From assembly GCF_018279165.1 (NCBI RefSeq), contig NZ_CP047289.1, positions 186,001-250,000 on the forward strand: DNA of 64,000 nt, written 5' to 3'. Shown piece after piece: positions 52,147 to 61,438 of the stretch. This DNA is from Falsirhodobacter algicola. Lineage in GTDB: Bacteria; Pseudomonadota; Alphaproteobacteria; Rhodobacterales; Rhodobacteraceae. Position 1 is the stretch's first letter; each line of letters begins with the position of its first letter. A model generated the notes under the pieces. The model was not told where the DNA came from. It saw only the letters and a list, made by a program, of their open reading frames with translations, and searched no databases. A program made the translations under genes and the position numbers.

Positions 52147-53067
52147 GTGCAAACCACTTTGAAATCCGCTGTCAGCTTCTCCGGTCTGGGTCTCCACACC
52201 GGTCGGCCGGTGCGCATGATCGTGCGTCCTGCATCGGCAGATTACGGCATCTGGTTCCGCCGCACGGACATCGTGTCGGGTGACGCGATGATCCCCGCCC
52301 GGTGGGATTCGGTCGAACCCTCGAAACTTTGCACGCTGCTCAACAACGACGCCGGTGCCACCGTCTCCACGGTGGAGCATGTGATGGCGGCGCTGGCCGG
52401 CTGCGGCATCCACAACGCCCTGATCGAGATCGACGGCCCGGAAGTTCCGATCCTCGACGGTTCGGCAGCGGTGTTCGTGGACCGTTTCCTTGCGGCGGGC
52501 CTGCGGGAACAGGCCGTTCCGGTTCGTGCGATCCGCGTGCTGAAATCGGTCGAAGTGCGCGAGGGGGAGGCCGTCGCCCGCCTCGATCCCGCCGACATGC
52601 TGGAGATCGATTTCCGTATCGATTTCGCCGAAGCCGCGATCGGGCGTCAGGCCAAACGCCTGAACATGGCCAACGGCGCCTTCGTGCGCGAGCTGTGCGA
52701 CAGCCGCACCTTCTGCCGCCAGTCCGACGTGGACGCGATGCAGGCGAACGGTCTGGCCCTTGGCGGCACGCTCGACAATGCCGTGGTCTTCGACGGCGAA
52801 CGTGTTCTGTCGCCGGGCGGGCTGCGTCACCGGGACGAACCGGTGCGCCACAAGATGCTCGACGCTTTGGGCGATCTGGCGCTGGCGGGCGGGCCGATTC
52901 TGGGCCGCTACACCGGCGTGCGCTCGGGCCATGCCATGACGAACCGCCTTCTGCGGGCGCTGTTCGCCAAACCCGGTGCGTGGCAGATGGTGGAATGCGG
53001 CGGCTCGACCGAGCTGAAGCTGCCGGGCGTCGGCGTGGTTCGGGCTGACCTTCGGGCCGTGGCCTGA
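52147..53067 (+). CDS. lpxC: UDP-3-O-acyl-GlcNAc deacetylase LpxC
   Basis: Zinc enzyme for the committed step of lipid A synthesis. The 306-residue protein begins 'MQTTLKSAVSFSGLGLHTG', has the zinc His in 'STVEHVMAALAGCGI', 'DGPEVPILDGSA' and the second zinc site 'HKMLDALGDLALAG'. A His near the C-terminus ('RSGHAMTNRLL') acts in catalysis. Start is GTG 52147. Confidence 0.96.
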   Translation: MQTTLKSAVSFSGLGLHTGRPVRMIVRPASADYGIWFRRTDIVSGDAMIPARWDSVEPSKLCTLLNNDAGATVSTVEHVMAALAGCGIHNALIEIDGPEVPILDGSAAVFVDRFLAAGLREQAVPVRAIRVLKSVEVREGEAVARLDPADMLEIDFRIDFAEAAIGRQAKRLNMANGAFVRELCDSRTFCRQSDVDAMQANGLALGGTLDNAVVFDGERVLSPGGLRHRDEPVRHKMLDALGDLALAGGPILGRYTGVRSGHAMTNRLLRALFAKPGAWQMVECGGSTELKLPGVGVVRADLRAVA

Positions 53068-53176
53068 GCGGGCGAAAGGCGTTTTGCCACCCGGATTTTT
53101 CTGTGCTAGGACAGGGCCGAGACCCTGTCGCGCCGTCCCGGGTGGCCGAAGGGCAAGGCACGAGGATAGGCGAAAG

Positions 53177-54019
53177 ATGACAGGCACAAGGGCAGGCGGG
53201 CGGATCCTCAGCGCGCTTTTCGTCGCGGGTCTGCTTGCCGGCTGCGGGCCGCGCGGTGATCGCGACGGCATCAATCTCGAGGGGCAGAGCGCCGATCAGA
53301 TCTTCAGCAGCGGTCAGGCCGCGCTGGATCAGGACAACCCCGAACGCGCCCTGCGCTACTTCGATGCCATCGAACAGCGTTACCCTTATACCCTCTATGC
53401 GCGCCGCGCCCTGATCATGCAGGCCTTTGCCTATCATCAGGCCAAGGAATACGACAAAGCGCGCGAAGCGGCGCAGCGTTTCCTCGATTATTACGGCGGG
53501 GACGACGATGCGGCCTATGCGCAATATCTGATCGCGCTGTCCTATTACGATCAGATCGACGAGGTCGGCCGCGATCAGGGCCTGACCTTCCAGGCGCTGC
53601 AATCGCTGCGCACGGTGATCGAACGCTATCCCGACAGCGAATACGCCCGCAGCGCCACGTTGCAGTTCGACCTCGCCTTCGACCACCTGGCCGCCAAGGA
53701 GATGGAGATCGGCCGCTACTATCTGAAGCGGCAGAACTACACGGCGGCGATCAGCCGTTTCCGCGCCGTGGTGGAGCAGTATCAGACCACCAGCCAGACG
53801 CCGGAGGCGCTGCTGCGCTTGGTCGAAAGCTATCTCGCGCTTGGCCTGACGGCCGAGGCGCAGACGGCGGGGGCGATCCTTGGCTACAACTATCAGGCCT
53901 CTCCCTTCTATGACGATGCGCACCGGCTTCTGACGGGCCGCGGGCTCAACCCCGATGTGACGGGGGACAACTGGCTGGCCAGCATCTACCGGCAGACCGT
54001 CCGGGGTGAGTGGCTGTAA
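53177..54019 (+). CDS. bamD: outer membrane assembly lipoprotein BamD
   Basis: Part of the BAM complex that inserts beta-barrel proteins. The 280-residue protein has a lipoprotein signal with lipobox 'LLAGC' (Cys23) and five TPR-like repeats, for example 'ALRYFDAIEQRYPYTLYARRALIMQAF' (in part) and 'SLRTVIERYPDSEYA'. ATG 53177 is chosen since it gives a proper signal peptide. recN follows 17 bases later. Confidence 0.95.
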   Translation: MTGTRAGGRILSALFVAGLLAGCGPRGDRDGINLEGQSADQIFSSGQAALDQDNPERALRYFDAIEQRYPYTLYARRALIMQAFAYHQAKEYDKAREAAQRFLDYYGGDDDAAYAQYLIALSYYDQIDEVGRDQGLTFQALQSLRTVIERYPDSEYARSATLQFDLAFDHLAAKEMEIGRYYLKRQNYTAAISRFRAVVEQYQTTSQTPEALLRLVESYLALGLTAEAQTAGAILGYNYQASPFYDDAHRLLTGRGLNPDVTGDNWLASIYRQTVRGEWL

Positions 54020-54036
54020 CCCGGCGGGGAACGACC

Positions 54037-55680
54037 ATGCTGCGCGCTCTCGACATTCGGGACATGCTGATCATCGAGCGGCTCTCGCTGGCGTTCCAGC
54101 CGGGGCTGAACGTGCTGACCGGCGAAACGGGGGCGGGCAAGTCCATCCTGCTCGATTCGCTGGGCTTCGTGCTGGGATGGCGCGGGCGGGCGGAACTCGT
54201 CCGCTCGGGCGCGGATACTGGCGAGGTGACGGCGGTCTTCGACCTGCCGCCCAGCCATGCCGCCCGGGGCGTGCTGGCCGAAGCGGGCATCGCCGCCGAG
54301 GATGAGCTGATTCTGCGCCGCGTGAACCATGCCGATGGGCGCAAGACGGCATGGGTCAACGATCGCCGCGTCTCGGGCGAGGTGCTGCGGACCCTGTCGG
54401 ATGTGCTGGTGGAACTGCATGGTCAGCATGACGATCGCGGCCTTCTGAACCCGCGCGGCCACCGGCTGATGCTGGACGCCTATGGGCGGCTGGATGTCGG
54501 CCCCGTGCGCCGCGCATGGCAGGAGATGGGCACCGCCCGCCGCCGCCTGATGGAGGCGGAAAGCGCGCTGGATGCCATCCGCGCCGAGGAGGATTTCCTG
54601 CGCCACGCCGTCGCCGAACTCGACAAGCTGGACCCGCAGGCCGGCGAGGAGGCGAGCCTCGACACACGCCGCCGCGCGATGCAGGGGGCCGAGCGCATCC
54701 GCGACGATATCGCCCGCGCCCATCACGCCTTGTCCGATCAGGGGGCGGAGGGCGTTCTGATGGACGCGATGCGCTGGCTGGAGGGTGCGGCCGACCGGGC
54801 GGAAGGGCGTCTCGATCCCGCGCTGGCGGCGCTTGGCCGCGTCATGGCCGAATTGGGCGATGCGCAGCAGGGTGTCGAGCAGTGCCTGTCGGCCCTCGAT
54901 TTCGATCCGCACGAGCTCGAGGCGCTGGAGGAGCGGCTGTTCGCCATCCGCGCCTTGGCGCGCAAGCACGGCGTTCTGGCCGATGAGTTGGGCGATTTCG
55001 CCGAAGGGCTGCGCCGCCGCCTTGCCGCACTCGATGGGGGGGAGCGGGACATTGCCGGTCTGCGCAGCGCCTTGTCGGACACCGAACTGACCTATCGCGC
55101 CGCCGCCGACGCGCTGACCGCCGCGCGGCGCAAGGCGGCGGTCGCGCTCGATCGGGCCATGGCGGCGGAACTCGCCCCCCTAAAGATGGAGCGCGCGGTC
55201 TTCGAAACGCTGGTGACGCCCGCCGAAGCCGGGGGGGAGGGCGCGGATGCCGTCGCCTTCACCGTCGCCACCAACCCCGGCGCACCGCCCGGACCGTTGA
55301 ACAAGATCGCCTCGGGCGGGGAGTTGTCGCGCTTCCTTCTGGCGCTGAAGGTCTGCCTGACGGGGGATTCGCGCGATGTGACGATGATCTTCGACGAAAT
55401 CGACCGCGGTGTCGGCGGGGCGACCGCCAATGCCGTGGGCCGCCGGTTGAAGGCGCTGGCCGAAGGCGGGCAGGTGCTGGTCGTGACGCACTCGCCGCAG
55501 GTGGCCGCGCTTGGCGCGCATCATTGGCGAGTGGAAAAGCGGGTGCGGGACGGGATGACGACCTCGACCGTGCTGGCGCTGACGGACGATCAGCGGGTGG
55601 AGGAAGTCGGCCGGATGCTGGCCGGTGATGTCGTCACCGATGCCGCGCGGGATGCGGCCCGCGATCTGCTGGAAAGCTGA
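54037..55680 (+). CDS. recN: DNA repair ATPase RecN
   Basis: SMC-like protein that acts at double-strand breaks. The 547-residue protein has Walker A 'GETGAGKS' at 29-36, a long helical middle region, the ABC signature 'KIASGGELSRFLLALKVCL' and Walker B 'MIFDEIDRGVGG'. ATG 54037 fits the family start ('MLRALDIRDMLIIERL'). The bamD-recN order is common in alphaproteobacteria. Confidence 0.96.
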   Translation: MLRALDIRDMLIIERLSLAFQPGLNVLTGETGAGKSILLDSLGFVLGWRGRAELVRSGADTGEVTAVFDLPPSHAARGVLAEAGIAAEDELILRRVNHADGRKTAWVNDRRVSGEVLRTLSDVLVELHGQHDDRGLLNPRGHRLMLDAYGRLDVGPVRRAWQEMGTARRRLMEAESALDAIRAEEDFLRHAVAELDKLDPQAGEEASLDTRRRAMQGAERIRDDIARAHHALSDQGAEGVLMDAMRWLEGAADRAEGRLDPALAALGRVMAELGDAQQGVEQCLSALDFDPHELEALEERLFAIRALARKHGVLADELGDFAEGLRRRLAALDGGERDIAGLRSALSDTELTYRAAADALTAARRKAAVALDRAMAAELAPLKMERAVFETLVTPAEAGGEGADAVAFTVATNPGAPPGPLNKIASGGELSRFLLALKVCLTGDSRDVTMIFDEIDRGVGGATANAVGRRLKALAEGGQVLVVTHSPQVAALGAHHWRVEKRVRDGMTTSTVLALTDDQRVEEVGRMLAGDVVTDAARDAARDLLES

Positions 55681-55684
55681 CCCG

Positions 55685-56650
55685 ATGGAGAAGAAGCCCT
55701 GCTGCGGCGCCCGCCGCGACACCGTCCTGACCGGCGACGCCCTGCTGCTGTCGCGCGCGACCGCCGTTCCGCGCGCCGAGGATGCGGTGATGCAGGAGCT
55801 GCGCGCGGCGCTGCTGCCCGTGCCCGGCGGCATCTTCGAGATGGGGGCCCGCCGTTCCACCTTTGCCGATGACGGCGACAGCCCGCGGCGCAAGGTCAAG
55901 CTCGCGCCGTTTCGGATGGCACCGGCGACGGTGACGAATGACGAATATGCCCGTTTCGTCGCCGCCACCGGCTATCGCACCGTGGCCGAGCAAGAGGGGT
56001 GGGCCTTCGTCTTTCACCTGCTGCTGCCCGATGCCGAGGCATGGCCCGAAAGCCCGCCCGGCGCGCGGTGGTGGCGCAAGGTGGACGGCGCCTGCTGGTC
56101 CGCCCCCGAGGGGCCGGGATCGGACCTTGCGGGCCGCGGCGATCATCCGGTGGTGCAGATCGCATGGTACGACGCGCTGGCCTATTGCACATGGTCCGGC
56201 CTGTCCCTGCCGACCGAGGCGCAATGGGAACGCGCCGCCCGCGGCGGCCTTGCCAAGCGCAAGTTCCCGTGGGGCGATGAGATGATGCCCGGCGGCGCCT
56301 TTGCGATGAACACCTTCCAAGGCACCTTCCCGCATCACAACACCGCCGAGGATGGCTGGATCGGCACCGCGCCCGCCCGCAGTTTCCAGCCCAATGGCTA
56401 TGGCATGTACAACATGACCGGCAATGTCTGGGAATGGGTGGCGGACCGCTTTGCACCGCATCCCGCGCCGGGGCGCCTGCCGGATGTCGATCCGGTCGGC
56501 CCCGAGGCGGGGCAGGCGCGAGTGCAGCGCGGCGGCTCCTACCTGTGCCATGTCAGCTATTGCGACCGCTACCACGTCCATTCGCGCACCCGCAACGATC
56601 CCGACAGCTCGGTCGGGAACGCGGGGTTCCGGGTCTGCGCCCCGGCCTAG
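55685..56650 (+). CDS. formylglycine-generating enzyme (SUMF1/FGE type)
   Basis: Oxidises a Cys in sulfatases to the catalytic formylglycine. The 321-residue protein shows 'PGGIFEMGARRSTFADDGDSPRR' at the domain start, 'LPTEAQWERAARGG' and 'MTGNVWEWV'. The copper-binding pair Cys288 and Cys293 lies in 'GGSYLCHVSYCDRYHVHSRTRN' (in part), matching human FGE Cys336/Cys341. Those two Cys are missing in most SUMF1-like proteins, so real FGE activity is likely. The start at 55685 lies four bases after recN. No sulfatase gene is in the window. Confidence 0.9.
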   Translation: MEKKPCCGARRDTVLTGDALLLSRATAVPRAEDAVMQELRAALLPVPGGIFEMGARRSTFADDGDSPRRKVKLAPFRMAPATVTNDEYARFVAATGYRTVAEQEGWAFVFHLLLPDAEAWPESPPGARWWRKVDGACWSAPEGPGSDLAGRGDHPVVQIAWYDALAYCTWSGLSLPTEAQWERAARGGLAKRKFPWGDEMMPGGAFAMNTFQGTFPHHNTAEDGWIGTAPARSFQPNGYGMYNMTGNVWEWVADRFAPHPAPGRLPDVDPVGPEAGQARVQRGGSYLCHVSYCDRYHVHSRTRNDPDSSVGNAGFRVCAPA

Positions 56651-58014
56651 GCGACCTCGGCGAAGACCTGACGCAGGGCGGCGGCCAGCTTCTCGAACAT
56701 CTCGTCGAGATGGCTTTCGGTGCAGATGAAGGGCGGGCACAGCACGATGGACTGGCCGAGCGGGCGGCAGATCAGCCCGTGATCGGTGCAGGTGTTGGCG
56801 ATACGCTCGCTCACCGACAGGTTGGAGGCGAAGGGCGTTTTCGTCGCCTTGTCCTGCACCGCTTCGAGCGCGCCCATCAGGCCCGCGCCGCGCCATTCGC
56901 CGATATTGGCATGACCGGCGAGTTCCGCCATGCCCGCTTCGAAGCGCGGCGTCAGCGCGCGGACATTGTCCAGAAGCCCGCCGTTCAGGATCAGGTCGAT
57001 CGCCGCCAGCGACACCGCACAGCCGACCGGATGCCCCGAGGCGGTGAAGCCATGCGGAAACTCCTCGATCGCCTCGCTTGCATTTTGCAGGCGCTGCGCC
57101 AGTTCCGGCCCGAGGACGACCGCGCCCATCGGGAAATACCCCGCCGTCATCGCCTTGGAGGCGATGATCGCATCGGGCACGAAATCGAAGGTCTGGCTGC
57201 CCCAGACATTGCCCGTGCGCCCGAAGCCGCAAATCACCTCATCGGCGATCAGCGGAATGCCGTAGCGTTTCAGCACCGCCTGAATCGCTTGGAAATACCC
57301 TTTGGAGGGCGGGATCACCCCGCCCGCACCGATCACGGGTTCGGCGAAGAATCCGGCGATCGTGTCCGGGCCTTCCTTGATGATCGTCGCCTCCAGCTCA
57401 TGGGCGAGGCGCTGCGTGAACGCCTCCTCCGTCTCGCCCTCTTGGCCGAAGCGCCAGTAATGGGGCGATCCGACATGGAGGAAGCCCGGCAGCGGCAGAC
57501 CGAAGACCGAGTTGTAAGGTTTGCCCGTCATCGAGGCCGACACCGCCGTCACCCCGTGATAGCTGTTCCAGCGGGTGATGATCTTGCGTCGCTGCGGCTG
57601 CCCTTCGGCACCGCCGAGGAACCACAGCATCTTCACCATGGTGTCGTTCGCCTCCGACCCCGAATTGGTGTAGAAGACCTTGCCCGAGGCGAAGGGCGAC
57701 ACCTCCACCAGACGTTCGGACAGCATCACCGTCTGATCCGACATCCGCCCGAAGAAGGCGTGATAGCCGGGGAAACGGTCGTACTGGGCCTTTGCCGCTT
57801 CGGCCAGCTTGGGGTGGTCGAAGCCCGCGACCATGTTCCACAGGCCCGAATTGCTGTCGAAATAGCGTTTTCCGGCCGTGTCGAAGACATAGGGCCCTTC
57901 GCCATGCGTCAGCACGACCGTGCCGCGCTGCGCCACCGAAGGCAGGTCTGTGAAGCCGTAGAACGTGGCGGCTTCGGCACGGCTATCCCAGCTGCGGGGG
58001 GCGTCGTCACGCAT
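56647..58014 (-). CDS. class III pyridoxal-phosphate aminotransferase (putrescine/omega-amino acid type)
   Basis: A 455-residue omega-aminotransferase. 'FDSNSGLWNMVAGFDHPKLAEAA' (in part) and 'YTNSGSEANDTMVKMLWFL' are typical of the family. 'IADEVICGFGRTG' carries the cofactor Asp, and 'IIASKAMTAGYFPMGAV' holds the PLP-binding Lys. Relatives use pyruvate with putrescine, GABA or similar amines. AAGGAG precedes ATG 58014. It is the last gene of the minus-strand amine operon, 56 bases after the oxidase, and its stop overlaps that of the FGE gene (CTAG). Confidence 0.92.
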   Translation of the reverse strand: MRDDAPRSWDSRAEAATFYGFTDLPSVAQRGTVVLTHGEGPYVFDTAGKRYFDSNSGLWNMVAGFDHPKLAEAAKAQYDRFPGYHAFFGRMSDQTVMLSERLVEVSPFASGKVFYTNSGSEANDTMVKMLWFLGGAEGQPQRRKIITRWNSYHGVTAVSASMTGKPYNSVFGLPLPGFLHVGSPHYWRFGQEGETEEAFTQRLAHELEATIIKEGPDTIAGFFAEPVIGAGGVIPPSKGYFQAIQAVLKRYGIPLIADEVICGFGRTGNVWGSQTFDFVPDAIIASKAMTAGYFPMGAVVLGPELAQRLQNASEAIEEFPHGFTASGHPVGCAVSLAAIDLILNGGLLDNVRALTPRFEAGMAELAGHANIGEWRGAGLMGALEAVQDKATKTPFASNLSVSERIANTCTDHGLICRPLGQSIVLCPPFICTESHLDEMFEKLAAALRQVFAEVA

Positions 58015-58070
58015 GGCAGGCTCCTTGTTCGTTGCCGCCAGCCTATCCGTGCCGCAATCGGCTGTCCATG

Positions 58071-59339
58071 TCAGACACCGAGCCGGTCGCGCAGGGCGAA
58101 CCATGTCATCGCGGTCGCCAGCAAGGGCGCGCGCATCGCCGCGCCGCCCGGGAACCGGGGCTGCGGCAGGCTGGCCATCAGATCGAAACGGCCCGCCTCT
58201 CCGGCGACGGTTTCGGCAAGGATGCGCCCGGCCAGCGTCGCCATCGCCACCCCATGCCCCGAATAGCCCGAGGCCGACAGCACCCCCGGCGCGACCCGCC
58301 GGAAACAGGGCAGGCGGTTCACCGTGATCGCCAGCGTTCCGCCCCATGCATACTCGATCCGCACATCGCGCAGCTGCGGATAGACTTGCAAGAGCGGCTT
58401 GCGCACCGTGCGCAGGATGTCGGGGAAACGGTAGCCATAGCTTTCGCCGCCGCCGAAGAGCAGGCGGTGATCCTCGGTCATGCGCCAGTAGTTGACGACG
58501 AAACGGGTGTCATGCGCCGCCACCGGCTCCATCAGGCCCTCCACGGGTTCGGTGGCGACGATGAAATTGTTGATGGGCATGACGCGCGCCGCCACCCCCG
58601 GCTCCAGCCCGCCGAGATAGCCGTTGCAGGCGAGGATCACATGATCGGCGCGCACATGCCCGTCGGCGGTGTGCACGGTGGTGCCGTCCAACCGCGTGAC
58701 GGTGCTGCCCTCGAAGATGCGGGCCTTGGCCGCCCGGGCAAGGCCGAGCGCGAAGTTCAGCGGATGGATCGCGCCCGCGCCGCGGTCGATATCGCCCCCG
58801 CGAAAGCGGTCGGTGCCGAGGATTGCGGCGATGCGGGCGGCGTCCAGCGGCTCCACCCGGTCGTAATCGTAATCGCGCGCCAGCTTTTCGGCATAGGCAT
58901 GGGCGTGCGCCACCTCGGATGCGGTGCGGGCGGCGTGGACGATGCCGGGCTGGAACGGCACCGGCATGGCGTGGCGCGCGATCAGATCGCGGACGAGCGC
59001 CTTCGCCTCCTCCCCCAGATCCCAGAGGCGGCGGGCATCGGCGCGGCCCACCATCCCCTCCAGCGTGTCCTGATCCAGCCGCTGGCCGGAACCGACCTGA
59101 CCGCCATTGCGCCCCGACGCGCCGAAGCCCACGCGATGCGCCTCCAGAAGGACGACATCGAAGCCGCGTTCGGCCAGATGCAGCGCCGCCGACAGCCCGG
59201 TATAGCCGCCGCCCACCACGCAGACATCCGCCCGCACTGCCCCCTTCAGCGCGGGAAAGGCGGGCAGGGGCGTCGCCGTCGCGGCATACCAACTGGGCGG
59301 ATAGGTGCCGGGGCGGTCGTTGGCGGTCAGCAGGTTCAT
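58071..59339 (-). CDS. FAD-dependent gamma-glutamylamine oxidase (PuuB-like)
   Basis: A DAO-family flavoprotein of 422 residues. The Rossmann motif is 'VCVVGGGYTGLSAALHLAERG', followed by 'FGASGRNGGQVGSGQRLDQD', the segment shared by PuuB-type gamma-glutamylputrescine oxidases, and 'ASGYSGHGVAMATLAGRIL' at the C-terminal FAD site. ATGA overlaps the glutamine synthetase-like gene. Coupling to a glutamyl ligase supports oxidation of a gamma-glutamylated amine; the exact amine is unknown. Confidence 0.9.
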   Translation of the reverse strand: MNLLTANDRPGTYPPSWYAATATPLPAFPALKGAVRADVCVVGGGYTGLSAALHLAERGFDVVLLEAHRVGFGASGRNGGQVGSGQRLDQDTLEGMVGRADARRLWDLGEEAKALVRDLIARHAMPVPFQPGIVHAARTASEVAHAHAYAEKLARDYDYDRVEPLDAARIAAILGTDRFRGGDIDRGAGAIHPLNFALGLARAAKARIFEGSTVTRLDGTTVHTADGHVRADHVILACNGYLGGLEPGVAARVMPINNFIVATEPVEGLMEPVAAHDTRFVVNYWRMTEDHRLLFGGGESYGYRFPDILRTVRKPLLQVYPQLRDVRIEYAWGGTLAITVNRLPCFRRVAPGVLSASGYSGHGVAMATLAGRILAETVAGEAGRFDLMASLPQPRFPGGAAMRAPLLATAMTWFALRDRLGV

Positions 59340-60691
59340 ACGTTCAGCAGCAGATGCTCACGTTCCCACGGGCTGATGACCTGCAGGAACTCCTTGTATT
59401 CGTTGCGCTTCACCGCGTCGTAATAGCGGCAGAAATCCTGCCCCAGCACATCGCGCAGGGCCATGTTCTCGTCCAAGAGATCCAGCGCATCGCCAAGGTT
59501 GTAGGGCAGGTCCGTCTCTACGTTATAGGCGCTGCCGATGCATTCGGGGCGGGGCTTCGTCTGCTCCACCAGCCCCAGATACCCGCAGGCGAGCGAAGCC
59601 GCGATCCCGAGATAGGGGTTGCAGTCCATCCCCGCGAGGCGGTTTTCCAGCCGCCGTGCCTCCGGCCCGGAGATGGGGATGCGCAGGCCGGTGGTGCGGT
59701 TGTCGCGGCCCCATTCCAAGTTGATCGGCGCCGCGAAGTCCGGGACATAGCGGCGGTAGCTGTTGACATAAGGGGCCAGCAGCGCGACCGCCGCCGGCAG
59801 ATGTCGCTGCATCCCGGCGATGAAATGCAAGAAGTGATCCGTCTCGGAGCCTTTGTCGTCCGAGAAGATGTTGCGCCCGGTCGCCAGATCCGTGACCGAG
59901 TGGTGGATATGCATGGCCGAGCCCGGCTCCCCCTCGATCGGCTTGGCCATGAAGGTGGCGAAGCAGTCGTGGCGCAGCGCGGCCTCGCGGATCAGGCGTT
60001 TGAAGAAGAAGATCTCATCGGCCAGCTTGACCGGATCGCCATGGGCGAGGTTGATCTCCACCTGACCGGCGCCGCCTTCCTGAAGGATGCCGTCGATCTC
60101 GAATCCCTGAAGTTCGGCGAAATCGTAGATGTCGTCGATGACCTTGCCGTATTCGTCCACCGCACTCATGGAATAGGCCTGACGGCCGGCGGCGCGGCGA
60201 CCCGAACGGCCCATGGGCGGCATGACCGGCATGTTCGGGTCGATGTTCCGCGCGACGAGGAAGAACTCCATCTCCGGGGCGACGATCGGTTTCCAGCCCT
60301 TGTCGGCATATAGCTGCACGATGCGCTTGAGCACGTTGCGCGGGGCGGTGGGGACCGGATCGCCCGACTGGGTTACCGCGTCATGGATGACCTGCAACGT
60401 GATGTCGGCGGTCCAAGGCGCGGCGGTGGCGGTGGAATAGTCGGGATGCAGGATCATGTCCGGCTCGGTGAACGCGCCGAGCGGGTTGGAGGCCCATTCC
60501 CCGGTGATCGTTTGCAGGAAGATCGAGTTCGGCAGGAAAAAGCTCGTCTGCCGCGCGAATTTGGACGCGGGCATCGCCTTGCCGCGGGCCACGCCCGCGA
60601 TGTCGGACACGATGCACTCCACCTCGTCCAGACGGCGCCCGGCGATGTAATCGCGCGCAGCTTCGGGAATCTCGTCGGTCCAGTTGGTCAT
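59336..60691 (-). CDS. glutamine synthetase-family gamma-glutamyl amine ligase (PuuA-like)
   Basis: A 451-residue enzyme of the glutamine synthetase fold. It has 'VAPEMEFFLVARN' and 'EGGAGQVEINLAHGDP' with metal-binding Glu residues, 'AMHIHHSV' and 'NRTTGLRIPISGPEARRLENRLAG' (in part). It lacks the adenylylation loop of true GlnA. Neighbouring oxidase and amidotransferase genes point to gamma-glutamylation of an amine as in the Puu pathway. It is coupled on both sides by ATGA overlaps. Confidence 0.92.
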   Translation of the reverse strand: MTNWTDEIPEAARDYIAGRRLDEVECIVSDIAGVARGKAMPASKFARQTSFFLPNSIFLQTITGEWASNPLGAFTEPDMILHPDYSTATAAPWTADITLQVIHDAVTQSGDPVPTAPRNVLKRIVQLYADKGWKPIVAPEMEFFLVARNIDPNMPVMPPMGRSGRRAAGRQAYSMSAVDEYGKVIDDIYDFAELQGFEIDGILQEGGAGQVEINLAHGDPVKLADEIFFFKRLIREAALRHDCFATFMAKPIEGEPGSAMHIHHSVTDLATGRNIFSDDKGSETDHFLHFIAGMQRHLPAAVALLAPYVNSYRRYVPDFAAPINLEWGRDNRTTGLRIPISGPEARRLENRLAGMDCNPYLGIAASLACGYLGLVEQTKPRPECIGSAYNVETDLPYNLGDALDLLDENMALRDVLGQDFCRYYDAVKRNEYKEFLQVISPWEREHLLLNV

Positions 60692-61371
60692 GCCTGCCTC
60701 GGCGCTGTGAAGAAATCTGCGATATGGTCCGCCAGTCGGCCCGCGCTGTTGGGCGGACCCATCCGGGCCTCGGCCCCGGCCAGAAGCGGGTCCGGCACCA
60801 CGCCCTTGCCGCGCGTGCGGATCAGGCCGCGGATGAAGGCGTCGGGAAATTCGGGATGGGCCTGCACGGTGAAGGCCCGGTCGTCATAGGCCAGCGCGGC
60901 ATGGGCGCAGAAATCGGATTGCGCCACGGTGCGCGCGCCGGGGGGCGGGGCCACCACCTGATCCTGATGCCATGCGTTCAGGGTCAGCGTCTCGTCGCCG
61001 AACCGGTAATCGGTGGGACCGACCGACCAGCCGCCGGCGAATTTCTCCACCCGGCCGCCAAGGGCCTGCGCGATGATCTGATGGCCGAAGCACACCCCGA
61101 CCAGCGGCACGCGGGCGGCATGGATGTCGCGAATGAACGCCTCCAGCGGGGGGATGAAGGCGTGATCCTCGTAGGCGCCATGGCGCGAGCCGGTGATCAG
61201 CCAACCATCCGCCTCGTGGACGGTGGCGGGAAACTCCAGATCCACCACCCGCCATGTGCGGAAGGTGAAGCCGCGCCCATCGAGAAGGCGCTGGAACATG
61301 TCAGGGTAGTCGCCGCTTTCGGGCCGAAGGTCCGCCGGCGCGTCGCCGGTTTGCAAGATGCCGATCCGCAT
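60688..61371 (-). CDS. class I glutamine amidotransferase-like protein
   Basis: A 227-residue protein with the GATase fold. The nucleophile Cys94 is in 'VGVCFGHQIIAQALGG', and the His/Glu pair is in 'VQAHPEFPDAF'. In this operon it may hydrolyse a gamma-glutamyl compound, the role PuuD has in putrescine degradation, but it is nearer in sequence style to GMP synthase-type amidotransferases than to PuuD. ATG 61371 is preferred over 61398. Confidence 0.88.
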   Translation of the reverse strand: MRIGILQTGDAPADLRPESGDYPDMFQRLLDGRGFTFRTWRVVDLEFPATVHEADGWLITGSRHGAYEDHAFIPPLEAFIRDIHAARVPLVGVCFGHQIIAQALGGRVEKFAGGWSVGPTDYRFGDETLTLNAWHQDQVVAPPPGARTVAQSDFCAHAALAYDDRAFTVQAHPEFPDAFIRGLIRTRGKGVVPDPLLAGAEARMGPPNSAGRLADHIADFFTAPRQA

Positions 61372-61438
61372 GGGGTTTCCGAGATTGCCTGCCTGCAACC
61401 TAGTCAGAGGATCGCGCCCTTGTCGAGGCTTCTTGCCG

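Noticed and set aside
56434-58266. A 610-residue plus-strand frame across the aminotransferase
   Set aside because: It is antisense to a clear PLP enzyme gene and has no family features.
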